NCBI GenBank assembly: GCA_027704905.1
Contig: CM051013.1
Location: forward strand, 13,066,410-13,130,409
DNA from: Muraenolepis orangiensis
Taxonomy: Eukaryota > Chordata > Actinopteri > Gadiformes > Muraenolepididae
Direction: 5' to 3'
DNA: 64,000 nt
Below are positions 49,028-59,352 of the stretch, piece by piece. How positions within the stretch are numbered: the first letter of the stretch is position 1; each line of letters opens with the position of its first letter. The position numbers and the translations under genes are program-made. The notes beneath the pieces are model-generated. The model ran no database searches. It was not told the origin of the DNA and worked only from the letters and a program-made list of their open reading frames with translations.

Positions 49028-51247
49028 ATGGCTGATCGCGATGTTTATATTAAACTGCCGGAGTTTTGGGAACATGCCGCTACAGCGTGGTTCGCACACG
49101 TGGAGGCACACTTTGCCGGCCGCCAGGTCCGTGACGAGGACCTGAAGTATTTTCACGTGGTGGCAGCGCTGGGGAGCTCCACGTCGTCCAGGTTGGTCGG
49201 TTTTGTCGCGGATCCCCCGCGCCACGGCAAATATGAGGCGATTAAAGCCCTTCTCCTTAAGACATTTAGCTTATCTGCTAAGGAGAGGGCACGCCACATT
49301 CTGGATATTCAGAGTTTGGGGGACAGCAAGCCGTCCCAGCTCATGGAGAAGATGCTGAATCTGCTGGGGGGGGAAGATCCCCGGATTTTGTTCGTGGAGA
49401 CGTTCCTGCGCCACTTGCCGCCCCGGGTTCAGACGGCGCTGGCCAACATGACCATTACTGAACCCCGCGCCCTGGCTGAGGAGGCTGACCGTTTTTTCCT
49501 GGCGACCCAGCAGCCCGGTGCAGATGTGCTAGCTGCAACGCTCAGTGCTCCCTCGCCGGTTAGGAAGGCTTGGGGGGAGCAGACCGCGGTGGTTCCAGGC
49601 CGGCGTGGAGAGGCAGGAGAATGTTTTTACCACGCGCGGTTCGGGGCCAAGGCGAAGAAGTGCATTGCTCCCTGCAGCTACAAGCTCGGGAAACGAGAGG
49701 GCCGGTGCTCGGTAGTGGCCCTGAGCGTTGGCGGCACGAGCAGGCTGCTGTTCGTTAGCGACAGTGTCTCGGGAAGCCGGTTTCTCTATGACACGGGCGC
49801 TCAGCGGAGCGTGTTTCCTGCGTCGAGGGAGGACGTTGCTCGAGGGGGGCACGGACCGCAGTTGACGACAGCTAATGGCAGCCCCATCCGCACTTATGGC
49901 GTGAGGCCGATGTGTTTATGTGTTGGGGGGCAGCGGTTCAACTGGGATTTCGTCATAGCAGACATTTCTTTTCCCCTCCTCGGGGCAGATTGTTTATGTG
50001 CACACGGGCTCCTGGTGGACGTTGGAAACAAACGCTTGGTTGATGCCTTGACGTTTTCCTCCCTTGTGTGTACGCTTGGCAAAGCGGCGTACAACGGGCT
50101 GTCAGGTTCGCTGTCGGGTGCGGACAAGTACCTCAGGTTGTTGGCCGAGTTCCCGGACCTGACGCAGCCCACTTTCTCTGCGCCCACCACCAAGCATGGG
50201 GTGGAGCACCACGTCACCACTGAGGGACCCCCGGTCTATGCCAGGGCCCGGCGGTTGAACCCTTCTAAACTCGCAGTAGCGAAGGCAGAGTTCTCAACCA
50301 TGGAACGCCTGGGTATCATCCGCCGGTCTGACAGTCCTTGGGCGTCTCCTCTGCACATCGTCCCCAAGCCTAATGGCGGTTGGCGCCCGTGTGGGGACTA
50401 CCGCCGCCTCAACGACGCTACGACACCCGACCGCTACCCGGTGCCGCACATTCAGGACTTTTCGGTGCCCCTGGCTGGTAGGCTGGTGTTTTCTAAGGTG
50501 GACCTAGTGCGTGGATACCACCAGGTGCCCATGCATCCCCTGGACATTCCCAAAACGGCGGTGATAACGCCATTTGGGTTGTTTGAGTTCCTGCGGATGC
50601 CTTTTGGGCTCAAGAACGCTGCGCAAACATTCCAGCGCCTGATGGATTCGGTGCTGCGGGACTTACCGTTTGTGTTTGTCTACCTTGACGACATACTCGT
50701 TGCCAGCACTTCTGAGGAGGAACACCTGTCTCACCTCCGGGCCCTTTTTACGAGGCTCAGCCAACACGGGTTGATAATCAACCCTGCAAAGTGTCTGTTC
50801 AGGGTGTTTGGCATTGACTTCCTTGGGCACCGCGTCACCAAAGGCGGGGCATCACCCCTGCCGGCGAAGGTTGAGGCTGTCGCGGCGTTTCCTCGCCCGC
50901 ACACGGCCCGGTCACTCCGTGGGTTCCTAGGGATGGTGACCTTCTACCACCGTTTCATCGCCCGGGCCGCCCACATTATGCGGCCGCTGTATGAGGCATT
51001 GAAAGGTAAGGCCCCCATCCAGGAGATCGACTGGACGACGGAGGCTGAGGTTGCCTTTAAGGAGGTCAAGACCACGCTGGCTCAGGCGGCCTTGCTGGCG
51101 CATCCGTCGCCCACGGCCCCCATCTCCATTACCACCGATGCATCGCCTACGCTGTTTATATTTAGTGTGTGTTGCACCACGGACCTGTTAGAGAGCGTAC
51201 CGTGTTGTTGTTGTTGTTGTTGTGGTGGTTTGCTAGCTGGACAGTAG
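49028..51247 (+). CDS. Truncated Gag-Pol of the gypsy element (gag, protease, RT)
   Basis: The open frame extends further upstream, into the 5' LTR; the first ATG in a sensible place is 49028 (MADRDVYIKLPEFWEH), which opens the gag-like part. Residues about 199-216 hold a Cys/His cluster (CFYHARFG..C..C). The protease active site is DTGA (residues 255-258). Reverse transcriptase covers about 420-690 with RMPFGLKNA and the catalytic YLDD (552-555). The frame stays open for over 700 codons, with no stop. After ITTDAS (start of RNase H) it reads into the 3' LTR and ends in a meaningless Cys-rich tail at 51247. Other fish gypsy elements of the Mag/Jule type have this gag organisation, but the assignment is tentative. 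Confidence 0.85.
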   Translation: MADRDVYIKLPEFWEHAATAWFAHVEAHFAGRQVRDEDLKYFHVVAALGSSTSSRLVGFVADPPRHGKYEAIKALLLKTFSLSAKERARHILDIQSLGDSKPSQLMEKMLNLLGGEDPRILFVETFLRHLPPRVQTALANMTITEPRALAEEADRFFLATQQPGADVLAATLSAPSPVRKAWGEQTAVVPGRRGEAGECFYHARFGAKAKKCIAPCSYKLGKREGRCSVVALSVGGTSRLLFVSDSVSGSRFLYDTGAQRSVFPASREDVARGGHGPQLTTANGSPIRTYGVRPMCLCVGGQRFNWDFVIADISFPLLGADCLCAHGLLVDVGNKRLVDALTFSSLVCTLGKAAYNGLSGSLSGADKYLRLLAEFPDLTQPTFSAPTTKHGVEHHVTTEGPPVYARARRLNPSKLAVAKAEFSTMERLGIIRRSDSPWASPLHIVPKPNGGWRPCGDYRRLNDATTPDRYPVPHIQDFSVPLAGRLVFSKVDLVRGYHQVPMHPLDIPKTAVITPFGLFEFLRMPFGLKNAAQTFQRLMDSVLRDLPFVFVYLDDILVASTSEEEHLSHLRALFTRLSQHGLIINPAKCLFRVFGIDFLGHRVTKGGASPLPAKVEAVAAFPRPHTARSLRGFLGMVTFYHRFIARAAHIMRPLYEALKGKAPIQEIDWTTEAEVAFKEVKTTLAQAALLAHPSPTAPISITTDASPTLFIFSVCCTTDLLESVPCCCCCCCGGLLAGQ

Positions 51248-51351
51248 CAGGTAGCAGAGGTGTTTCCCCTGTTGTGAAACTTAAATGGAAAATAAAGTGT
51301 GGAGTTCCATACTAAACACGCCGCCTCCGACTCCCATTCATCGGCTCTACA
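51153..51351 (+). repeat. 3' LTR of the gypsy element
   Basis: 199 bp with a longer gttgtt run and ggaaaataaagtg (polyadenylation signal) near 51288-51300. Confidence 0.9.
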
Positions 51352-52361
51352 ACGGGTTGAATAGGTGTGTGGATCCAAGAAGCGGGAGACTCTCGGGTGA
51401 ACTACTGTCAGGCAGCTAACTGGCTATCCGGTCTGTCGGGTGGAGATCTCGGGCTCACTGTTCCATGGAATATTGTATTGAAATGTATTGTATTCAAAGC
51501 AGTCTTAATTAAATCTTGATGATTCTAAATTCTCTTTTGATTGATCTTTTGATCTCTTTTCGTACGGGTCTTCTCCGTTTCCCCGGTTGGAGCACAATTC
51601 ATATGTGTATCCGAGGATCGGAAGAATAGAGCGAAGATCTGAACACGACACCCCTAACCCTAACCTCCGAATATATTGGTTTGAAACATAACTCCTTTGA
51701 GTACGTTTGAGGGACGGTCGGATGCAGTGGTAACAGTCCACCACCAGAGGGCACTGTCTGTTTATAAGAAAAGCTTATATACATATCACAGACTAGTCAT
51801 TTGAATTCAGGTGATACATTAAAGGTTCTCTGTATTTGGAACTGTACCACACACACACACACACCACCACTTTGTGTGAATGTACCACTTTAAGAGTACA
51901 ATAAAACATAAATTCTAATAAAAATAAGTAGATTACCACTTTAAGAGTATCATAAAACATAAATTCTAATCAAAATAAGTAAAAGCAAATGTTATGTAAA
52001 ATTGGCTTTGGAGGATACTAAAGAACACATGGTATATGTTGGTAGATTGTGGTTCTTTGTGATACTGCAGGCCTTGGTAGTGTGGCCGTTTTCTAAAGGC
52101 AGAGCCACCCAAATACCAAAATGCCTGACAACGCCACCTGGGGAGTTTCGCCCCAGGAGATATTTAAGTTACACCGCAGAACTAAGAAGGCTCTACAAGT
52201 TCGTGACTGACACAAGACAGAGACGTGGTTCAATTTATAAGGAAACAGTTTGACAGTTTATTTCATTATGTCAATCACATGGATTTGTTCATTCTTGATA
52301 AAAAACACTTTATATAGCAAATGACTCAAATCAATGTGGGGAAAAGGGGAGTGGGCAGATG

Positions 52362-52949
52362 GCAGCCAGGGGGAGGCAGTCTAACAGGGCTGTGTCCCCC
52401 TTACCCACCACCGGCCAGGGGGAGGCAGTCTAACAGGGCTGTGTCCCACTTACCCACCACCAGCCAGGGGGAGGCAGTCTAACAGGGCTGTGTCCCCCTT
52501 ACCCACCACCGGCCAGGGGGAGGCAGTCTAACAGGGCTGTGTCCCCCTTACCCACCACCGGCCAGGGGGAGGCAGTCTAACAGGGCTGTGTCCCACTTAC
52601 CCACCACCGGCCAGGGGGAGGCAGTCTAACAGGGCTGTGTCCCACTTACCCACCACCGGCCAGGGGGAGGCAGTCTAACAGGGCTGTGTCCCACTTACCC
52701 ACCACCGGCCAGGGGGAGGCAGTCTAACAGGGCTGTGTCCCCCTTACCCACCACCGGCCAGGGGGAGGCAGTCTAACAGGGCTGTGTCCCCCTTACCCAC
52801 CACCGGCCAGGGGGAGGCAGTCTAACAGGGCTGTGTCCCACTTACCCACCACCGGCCAGGGGGAGGCAGTCTAACAGGGCTGTGTCCCACTTACCCACCA
52901 CCGGCCAGGGGGAGGCAGTCTAACAGGGCTGTGTCCCACTTACCCACCA
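52362..52949. repeat. 49-bp minisatellite, 12 units
   Basis: Units start ccggccagggggaggcagtc and end ttacccacca. They are nearly identical, with a c/a switch (cccccttac or cccacttac) as the main variant. Confidence 0.97.
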
Positions 52950-53733
52950 CCGGTGCTCACTGCAAACCAAAACTCACTGCAAATCAAAACTCACTACAAA
53001 CTGTGTCCCAGTGCTCCTCAGTCCACTACAAGCCGTGAAGGGAATCAGACTGTGTGCCTAGCCTCCACCACTAGCTGGCTCCAACTCCACTACAAGGGGC
53101 AAAGAAACAACAAATGAGTATAAAGCAGAAGAAACAATTATCCAGTTGGTCCAAACAGTAAAATACACTAAAATCCTAAATATAAGACAGCAAAACCTAA
53201 CTATAGCAAAACAGCAGCTGATGCCACCTAATAGGGAAACACATTGTACATTAGATTACAATACAAAAGTATACATTTAAATCTTTTAACTTAGGTAATT
53301 ATAAACATACCACTACTCAGTATGATTAATACTAAGGTACTAAGGAACAACACACATCCCTCCAGGTTAACAGGACTTCAGGCATCACATTTGGCCAAAG
53401 GAACACCAGGTGGACCAGGATACAAGCTGACAGTAGGCTAATACAAATGAATGTAGGTCAGTGCTAATATAAGATGCACATGAGTAATATTAAGCTGTTG
53501 ATCAAACATGACATCCAGTATCTGACAACTTACCTACCCTTAAGGTGGCCATGTGGCAACAGGCAAACAGCAAACAAAACAAAGGCTGCCATGATGCCAC
53601 ATGTGCCTTAAATACCCCTGAGTTAATTAGGGGTTGGCTCTGGGGGAGGAGTTGACCTACTTTAGGTGATGGTGAGTTCAGGGCCTATAGATGAGTGTGG
53701 GACAGTTACCTGAACCCAGTGTTCCTGCTACAG

Positions 53734-53975
53734 TAGCATACGTGGTCAATTGTGGCCCTTTGTAGACCTCGTGGTTATTTCATGGAACATGTGGTTCTTT
53801 GTGATACTGCAGTCCTTGGTAGCATACGTGGTAAATTGTGGCCCTTTGTAGACCTCGTGGTTATTTCATGGAACATGTGGTTCTTTATGGTACTGTAAGC
53901 ATTGGTAGCATACGTGGTAAATTGTGGCCCTTTGTGGAACATGTGGTTCTTTGTGGTACTGTAGGCATTGTTGGC
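53734..53975. repeat. 86-bp tandem repeat, about three units
   Basis: Units begin agcatacgtggt and contain gtggccctttgt, catggaacatgtgg. The third unit lacks about 30 bp in the middle. Confidence 0.92.
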
Positions 53976-54124
53976 ACACGTGGCGTGGAACAAACGCAAG
54001 TGAAAACTCTTGTGCGCGCTCTCGCGCGCGCGTTCTCTCTCTTGCGCTCTCGCGCTCTAGCTCTCTCTCTAGCTCTCTCTCGCTCTCTCTCTTTTACACA
54101 CACACTATAGGGACACAGCTTGGC

Positions 54125-55058
54125 ATGGGAGACATCAAACAACTTTTGGCAACTCTGATGGGTGTGTCTACAATGGAAGAAATCCTGATGTCAGCTGGGC
54201 TCCAAAGATTTGTCGACACAGCAGTATACGACCCAGAGCTCTTTGCAGCAAACAGAGGACGCGTGTGGAAAGCTTTGAGAGACGCATATCCTACCAATGT
54301 TCATCCAGACAGTATTGACATTGAACCAATGAGAGAAGCCGAGAACCCTAGAGCCTATGTGAACCGCTCACATCAACGGTGGAGAGATATCACAGGGAAT
54401 GATGCGGACATCAATTTCCTGGAGCAATCTATTATGAGAGAAAAGATCCAGCAGGGATTGCCCTTGTCAGTCAGAAGCAAACTGGCAGAAGTAGTGGGAC
54501 TGAGAAGCATGGCCAAGAATATCTACATGGACCACATAGCACATCAGGTGGAACTGTATCGCAAAAAGGAACATACTCTGAAGGAACAAGATCAGGAGAC
54601 AATCAGAAAACTTAACCAAATACAGTTAATGGATGGAAGAAGGGAAAAGAAACAGGCTGCAGTTCTGCACATTCCGCCTCAACCACGACAAATACAGTCA
54701 CCCACAGTCTCCTCTGCCCCCTTTCCTGCAGCCCAGCTTTGAACAACCCCAAGGTCCGGGGGAGGGAGGAATAGGAAACATTGGACAACAAGGGTACAAT
54801 CCAGAGCTACATCCAAATATGAAATGTTTTCTATGTGGACAGGTTGGGCACCATTTTCGCAACTGCCCCTACAAAGACAGGATAGGTGGAGAAAGAAATA
54901 GAAGAGGGTACAGAAAGCGGCCACCCCAAGAACTGCAATGGCAGCAACAGCAGCCCCAAGAACTGCGGTGGCAGCAACAGCAGCCCCAAGAACCGCAGTG
55001 GCAGCAAAAGCCACCCCAGGGACCGGTAAACCCATATAGGGGCCCGGAAGGGTTATAG
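54125..55058 (+). pseudogene. ERV gag (frameshifted)
   Basis: From the ATG at 54125 one frame is open to 54742 and covers the capsid-like part (NPRAYVNRSHQRWRDITG). Gag then continues in another frame to the UAG at 55056-55058. This second part holds the nucleocapsid zinc knuckle CFLCGQVGHHFRNC (C-X2-C-X4-H-X4-C) and a Gln-rich tail with a repeated PQEL/WQQQQ unit. A frameshift near 54700-54742 breaks it. Confidence 0.82.
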
Positions 55059-55400
55059 GGGTGCCCAGAGAATCCGAAAGGGGGGTGTCAGCTGGTGGTG
55101 TATAGGCCGGAAAAGGAACCTATACCCACCACAAAACCTGTGGAACTCCGATACAAGAATCAAAGAGCTATTTTACCTATTCTCGTGTCAAAAAACACCC
55201 CTATTGGACTTCTTGGAAGAGATACACTATGTAAATTGAACTGTACAGTGTACACTGTACAATGCACACCTGACGGCTGTCAGGTAGAACTACCTTCTGA
55301 ATATCATTATCCGTTATCCGTGATGGTAGAAGAAGACGCTGCTATGGTATATTGGCTAGGGGACCTTAGCCAAGACCTCATGGTACCAGCAAAGCTGTGA
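55059..55400 (+). pseudogene. ERV protease remnant
   Basis: Continues in the same frame as the end of gag after the UAG, the layout of a gammaretroviral read-through junction (UAG followed by G). It keeps the family LLGRDTLCKL near its end. The Asp-Thr-Gly active site is not present, so part of the protease is missing. Confidence 0.68.
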
Positions 55401-55439
55401 GAGAAGTTCATTTCTGCAAACATCCCCGGTGCTAAACCA

Positions 55440-55620
55440 CCTCAATATCCATCACACTGTACGCTTCAGTACTTGAAGGATGCCACCAAATCTGACCCAG
55501 ACGATTGGCTAAAACACCAACCTGAACAAACTCAACTCAGTTCCGGCTGCATAATCTTGGGACCACAAGGAGCGGCTATGAAGATAAACAGAGATGATTA
55601 TCTGAACCAAGAGCATAAAA
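55440..55620 (+). pseudogene. ERV pol fragment between protease and RT
   Basis: Frame with SDPDDWLKHQPEQTQL and GCIILGPQGAAMKI. I believe this matches a spacer region upstream of reverse transcriptase in fish ERVs, but this is tentative. The deletion that removes RT, RNase H and most of integrase begins at its end. Confidence 0.45.
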
Positions 55621-56040
55621 TTGAAGGAAGCTCATGGGCTAGCCCATGTACCAAGGGGGGAAGTGAGAAGGAAGATCACAAATGAATATGGATTTTGGGC
55701 TCCATATTTGTTGGAAAGAATTGACCATGTCATAGAAAGATGCATGGTTTGTTTGAGAAACATATCTGTTTATGTCACCCAGAAACAGACACAGGAGGAG
55801 AAGGAGGACTTGAAGGAGCGAAAAGATGCCATTCAACCAGGTGACAAAGTCTTTGTCAAGATCTACCGGAGAAAGTGGCATGACGCCCGACGAGAGGGAC
55901 CATTCGAAGTCATCCGCACCACAAGAACTGCAATTCAGATCAAGGGATCTCCGACTTGGTACCACCTACATCACTGCATTAAGGCACCAACAGACCGAGA
56001 TGAGGAGGAGGTACCACAAGGAGAAGAAAAGGAGCACCAC
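55621..56040 (+). pseudogene. ERV integrase, ends only
   Basis: Shows the zinc-binding HHCC region (HGLAH..., then C-X2-C in CMVC, near 55741-55755). After a gap come QPGDKVFVKI and REGPFEVIR with WYHLHHC, the C-terminal domain of gamma-type integrase. The catalytic DDE core between them is deleted. Confidence 0.8.
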
Positions 56041-56357
56041 CTCAAAACAAAGGTACTGCTCCCGACTCAGATGATGACATTGAGAATATGGATGATCGCA
56101 TATCTCCTTTTCCAAGTGATGCCGAGAGCCAGTTCCCAGAAGATGCACAGCACGGAAGGTTCAATGCACTTGATTTACGGGATGTTCCAGAACAGCCAGA
56201 GCCAAACCCAAGTGGCCAGGAGGCCTCCCCCACTGACTCCAGAGAACCAAAGAAATGTCCTGATCCAGTCCAGCCAAAACGCTCAAGGCCAGTCAGAACC
56301 TCGGTCAAACCTATTCGCCTCAAAGACTACGACATTGGAGATGTCAACACGGCATAA
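56040..56357 (+). pseudogene. ERV pol C-terminal tail in a shifted frame
   Basis: Acidic, Pro-rich frame ending RPVRTSVKPIRLKDYDIGD. It lies in a different frame from the integrase end, so a frameshift near 55990-56040 separates them. It overlaps the env leader frame, as is common where env begins inside the end of pol. Confidence 0.5.
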
Positions 56358-56376
56358 GTCTCTGAGGAGAAATTGA
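56071..56376 (+). pseudogene. Possible env leader (signal-peptide-like), stopped
   Basis: The ATG pair at 56071/56074 starts a hydrophobic run (RIWMIAYLLFQVM) like a signal peptide, ending at a TGA (56374-56376). The Ig-like part that follows is in the same frame. Confidence 0.45.
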
Positions 56377-57255
56377 CGAGCAAGACAAGGAAATGAAGTC
56401 ACAGGAATGAAAGGGAGCTCAGTCATACTCCCATGTAACATTGGACTCTATAAAGCAGATGCTGTATGGACAAAACAAAACAGGAAACTCAGCAAACTAC
56501 ACTCAAATTCCACACATGGAAACAGAATGAAACAATTTTGGAATTGTTCACTCCTCATCAAAGATGTCAAACAGGAAGATGAAGGACAATATGAATGCAG
56601 AGATCCGAATTGTCCTTTGTTTAACTATAAGAATACAACCCTAACAATACAAGAGAACAGTGAAAATCTAACACAACCATTAGCAACTTCAATGAAAACA
56701 GAAACTCTCATGACTCTAAGTCCACGCACTACTTTGAAACCAGCTCTCTCAAACTCAAGTACAATCTTTGTCTCTACCACCATCAACACACAGAGACTGG
56801 ATTATCTGAACACAGAAGCCTCCACTGCGAGTATAGCCTTGACTAGCGTAACCAGAATCCCACAAGATCCAGAAGGACTCCAACAGAAGCAACACAACCA
56901 GGAAGAACAGGAAACCACAGAGACAGAACAAGAATCTACTTCAGAAACAAAGATTGTTCCTGATCGAATGGAGGTCAAGACCCTATCAAAGAACGAAACT
57001 GAACCTGAAGAATTGGCCGACACTAACAGAACGACCCAAGTACCAGAGATATTCAATAACACTCAGGAAATTATGGAGCTGATGATGGATGAACAGATAA
57101 TAAACGGTACAAAAGAAAAACGGAGACCGAGCAAGACAGCACCATTAGGAGAAGAGATCATCACCGGAGTGGCACCAGCACAGGCATCCAAAGTAACGCC
57201 AACACAGGAAGGTGGAACGAAAGTGGAATCCAATCCATTAATAGATAGAACCTAA
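56377..57255 (+). pseudogene. Ig-like domain and Ser/Thr-rich stalk in the env position
   Basis: Open frame with an ATG at 56407. The Ig V/I-set signature is plain: GSSVILPC (strand B Cys), VWTKQ (core Trp), and LLIKDVKQEDEGQYEC (strand F Asp-x-Gly-x-Tyr-x-Cys). A long Thr/Ser/Glu-rich region follows with several N-glycosylation sequons, like a mucin stalk, ending at 57255. It sits between integrase and the recognisable surface part of env. The TGA before it and the frameshift after it (near 57245) mean it is not joined to env in this copy. Acquisition from a host gene is an inference. Confidence 0.72.
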
Positions 57256-57395
57256 TAGATCCACTGATGACACAGGCAAGAGGAAATCTTTGGTATCAAT
57301 GGATGAATTACACAGGGAAGGCTCACAACAAAGAAGACTGCTATATGTGCTCCAAAGTAAGAGAAGACATGTTGATACTAATGAACACCAGATAA
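57249..57395 (+). pseudogene. ERV env surface subunit, N-terminal piece
   Basis: Frame with NLWYQWMNYTG and DCYMC (C-X2-C). This is the typical opening of the surface subunit in fish gamma-like env, as I judge from the pattern. Ends at a TAA (57393-57395). Confidence 0.6.
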
Positions 57396-58756
57396 AGTTG
57401 GAGAAGCTGTGAGATACAGAGAACAGAGTGGATGGCGGCGAACCGGGTGCAATACTAAAAAGGAGGAGACCTCTTGGATTTGCCCCACACTGTGAAGCAA
57501 ACTGTTTACAGTTCCTGGGATCTAAGGAATATTACAAATTCATGAAGAACAGGTATGAAGGAGTGACGACGGCAGAAATATGTGAAGCTTTGGATGTGCG
57601 GGTGGAAAGAACGATAAGAGCATTACCAGTTGACGTAGAATTGGTAGGAACATTTGAATGTTTTCAGAAAACAATAGAAAGTGTAAGCAATAATGTTGGT
57701 GTTTTAAAAGAAGAAATCTGTGAAAGTATATATGATCTCTATTCGTTAGGTCCTGTCGAATGATTTGGAAATACAGACGTTGAGTGTAAGCAGTCAGTGA
57801 CGTACACAGGACAGAGAATAACAGCGCCATATGTTAAGGGAAGGCAATTTGCTTATGCTCCTGGTGTTTGTCCATATCACTATGCCACACAAGCCGTAGC
57901 AGATCAATATTGGATCTGTGATGGGAAGAATCTGTTAACCACCCTACCAATAGGATGGACTGGAAGATGTGCCCGAGTTCAGGCAATTCAATCTGTCACT
58001 GTTATTCCGGTCCAGGATTTGGAAATCCAGGAACGGTCTGGTTCTATGAGACATCGAAGACAGTTTGAGCAGGAACTACGTCTGGACGGTGTGGGAGTTC
58101 CTAGAGGTGTGCCCAGTGAGTTTAAAGCTATAGCTTCAGTGTCGCTTGGAGTTGCATCTTTCTTCTTTCCCTCGGTTGGAATAAACGTCAACGCAGATTG
58201 GATTAACTATATATATTACAACCAACAAAGATTCATCAACTATACCTCTGATGCGTTGGGAGCATTAGGGAAGCAGCTTGCAGCAACTAGTGAAATGGCC
58301 TGGCAGAATAAACAAGCATTGGATTTTTTACTGGCAGAACGAGGAGGAGTGTGTCAGATGTTTGGGGACCAGTGCTGCACATTCATCCCTAATACGACAG
58401 CAGTAAATAGACAATTCACCCTGGCAATGAATAAGCTCAAAAGATTAAGGGAAGAGGTCAAAGAGAATGCTGGATTCCAAAGCGAGTGGATGAACTGGAT
58501 GGAGACATCCTTAGGAAGATGGGGAGCCTACTTCGCCAGGGTAGGAGCCATCTTTGGAGTTGGTCTAATTGTTGTGATACTGATAATCAGTTGTGCTATA
58601 CCTATCATACGAGGAATGATAACGAGGGGTATTGGTAGAGCGATGAATATACAGGCAGTTCAGATGGCTATCATGCGAACAGAAGAGTATGAAGGCCGAT
58701 GTTTGTATTCAATTCCTGAAGATCGGTACACAGTACTTAAACATCAGAGTGTGTGA
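57396..58756 (+). pseudogene. ERV env surface C-terminus and transmembrane subunit
   Basis: Two open stretches in one frame, 57428-57763 and 57797-58756, separated by a stop. Numbering from 57797: surface-subunit blocks with YWICDGK (39-45) and GWTGRC (53-58), a furin-like RHRR (85-88), a heptad-like region, and C-X6-CC at 186-194 (the class I covalent SU-TM motif). The Ala/Gly-rich membrane anchor is at about 247-272, followed by a short tail. The stop and earlier breaks disable the full gene. Confidence 0.85.
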
Positions 58757-59352
58757 AGAGGTTGTAGATGTTTGAAGGGATGCGCCTAGGACAAGGACAA
58801 TTATTCAAAATACTGTGAAAGACAATCAATTATGGACAGACCTAAGTTGGCAAATACTCATCCATTCATATTTCAACTGAATTTTTATTTTTTGTTGTAT
58901 TTGTTTTGTATTATGTTTTTGGATGCTTGGTCAAACTGCAGACTGACTGTGACTGTGTTTCATTGGTGGATTTATTTGTGTTGTATTGAAGGATTTACTT
59001 TGAAAGTTTTATTGAGATTTGTTTGTGTTGATTTGTCATTGTTACATTTCATTTATTTTCTTTATGTGTATTATTGTGTTATTTATTTTTATTTTTTTAA
59101 TTTATTTTTTATCAATGCCGCCAGGTTGGCAATGTTGTTGTGCAGATTGACACTGGGGTTAGTCACTCTGCAAGGGGGGAGATGAGGTTTTCATTGATAA
59201 ACATTTTCATTGATAAACATTTTCATTGATAAACATCTCTAAATACATAATATGTTGTAGAGAACTACACAGTGATGGGTTACTTTCAAGTATGACCTAT
59301 TCAAGCATGTTTACATTTATGTCATACAATAATCAAATACAATGTCTTTTTT

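Larger units (their letters stand above)
48813..51351 (+). mobile_element. Ty3/gypsy-type LTR retrotransposon, internally deleted
   Basis: LTRs tgtttatattt...cggctctaca at 48813-48980 (168 bp) and 51153-51351 (199 bp). The 5' LTR is followed at once by ctggtgaccccgacg, a plausible primer-binding site. Between them is one long open frame with gag, protease and reverse transcriptase. RNase H, integrase and the polypurine tract are missing: the frame runs from ISITTDASP straight into the 3' LTR. No target duplication flanks the LTRs. Confidence 0.9.
51352..54124. other. Spacer with minisatellites before the ERV gag
   Basis: Holds a 50-bp direct repeat (51883-51980), the 49-bp minisatellite (52362-52949), an 86-bp repeat (about 53734-53975) and CT-rich sequence at 54010-54090. 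No 5' LTR was recognised. The word ggttctttgtgatactgcag occurs both at 52049-52068 and in the 86-bp repeat (53803), tying the two parts together; the stretch may be ERV leader. Confidence 0.6.
54125..59190 (+). mobile_element. Gamma-type endogenous retrovirus, defective
   Basis: In order: gag with a single zinc knuckle, an in-frame UAG, a protease remnant, a pol fragment, integrase ends, and env with Ig-like, surface and transmembrane parts. Ends in a purine-rich tract (about 59168-59186, aaggggggagatgagg), where a 3' LTR should start but none is recognised. Reverse transcriptase, RNase H and the integrase core are deleted, and several frameshifts and stops break gag, pol and env. Confidence 0.85.

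Noticed and set aside
52362..52949. CRISPR array
   Set aside because: Units are head-to-tail repeats without unique spacers, in a vertebrate genome: a minisatellite.
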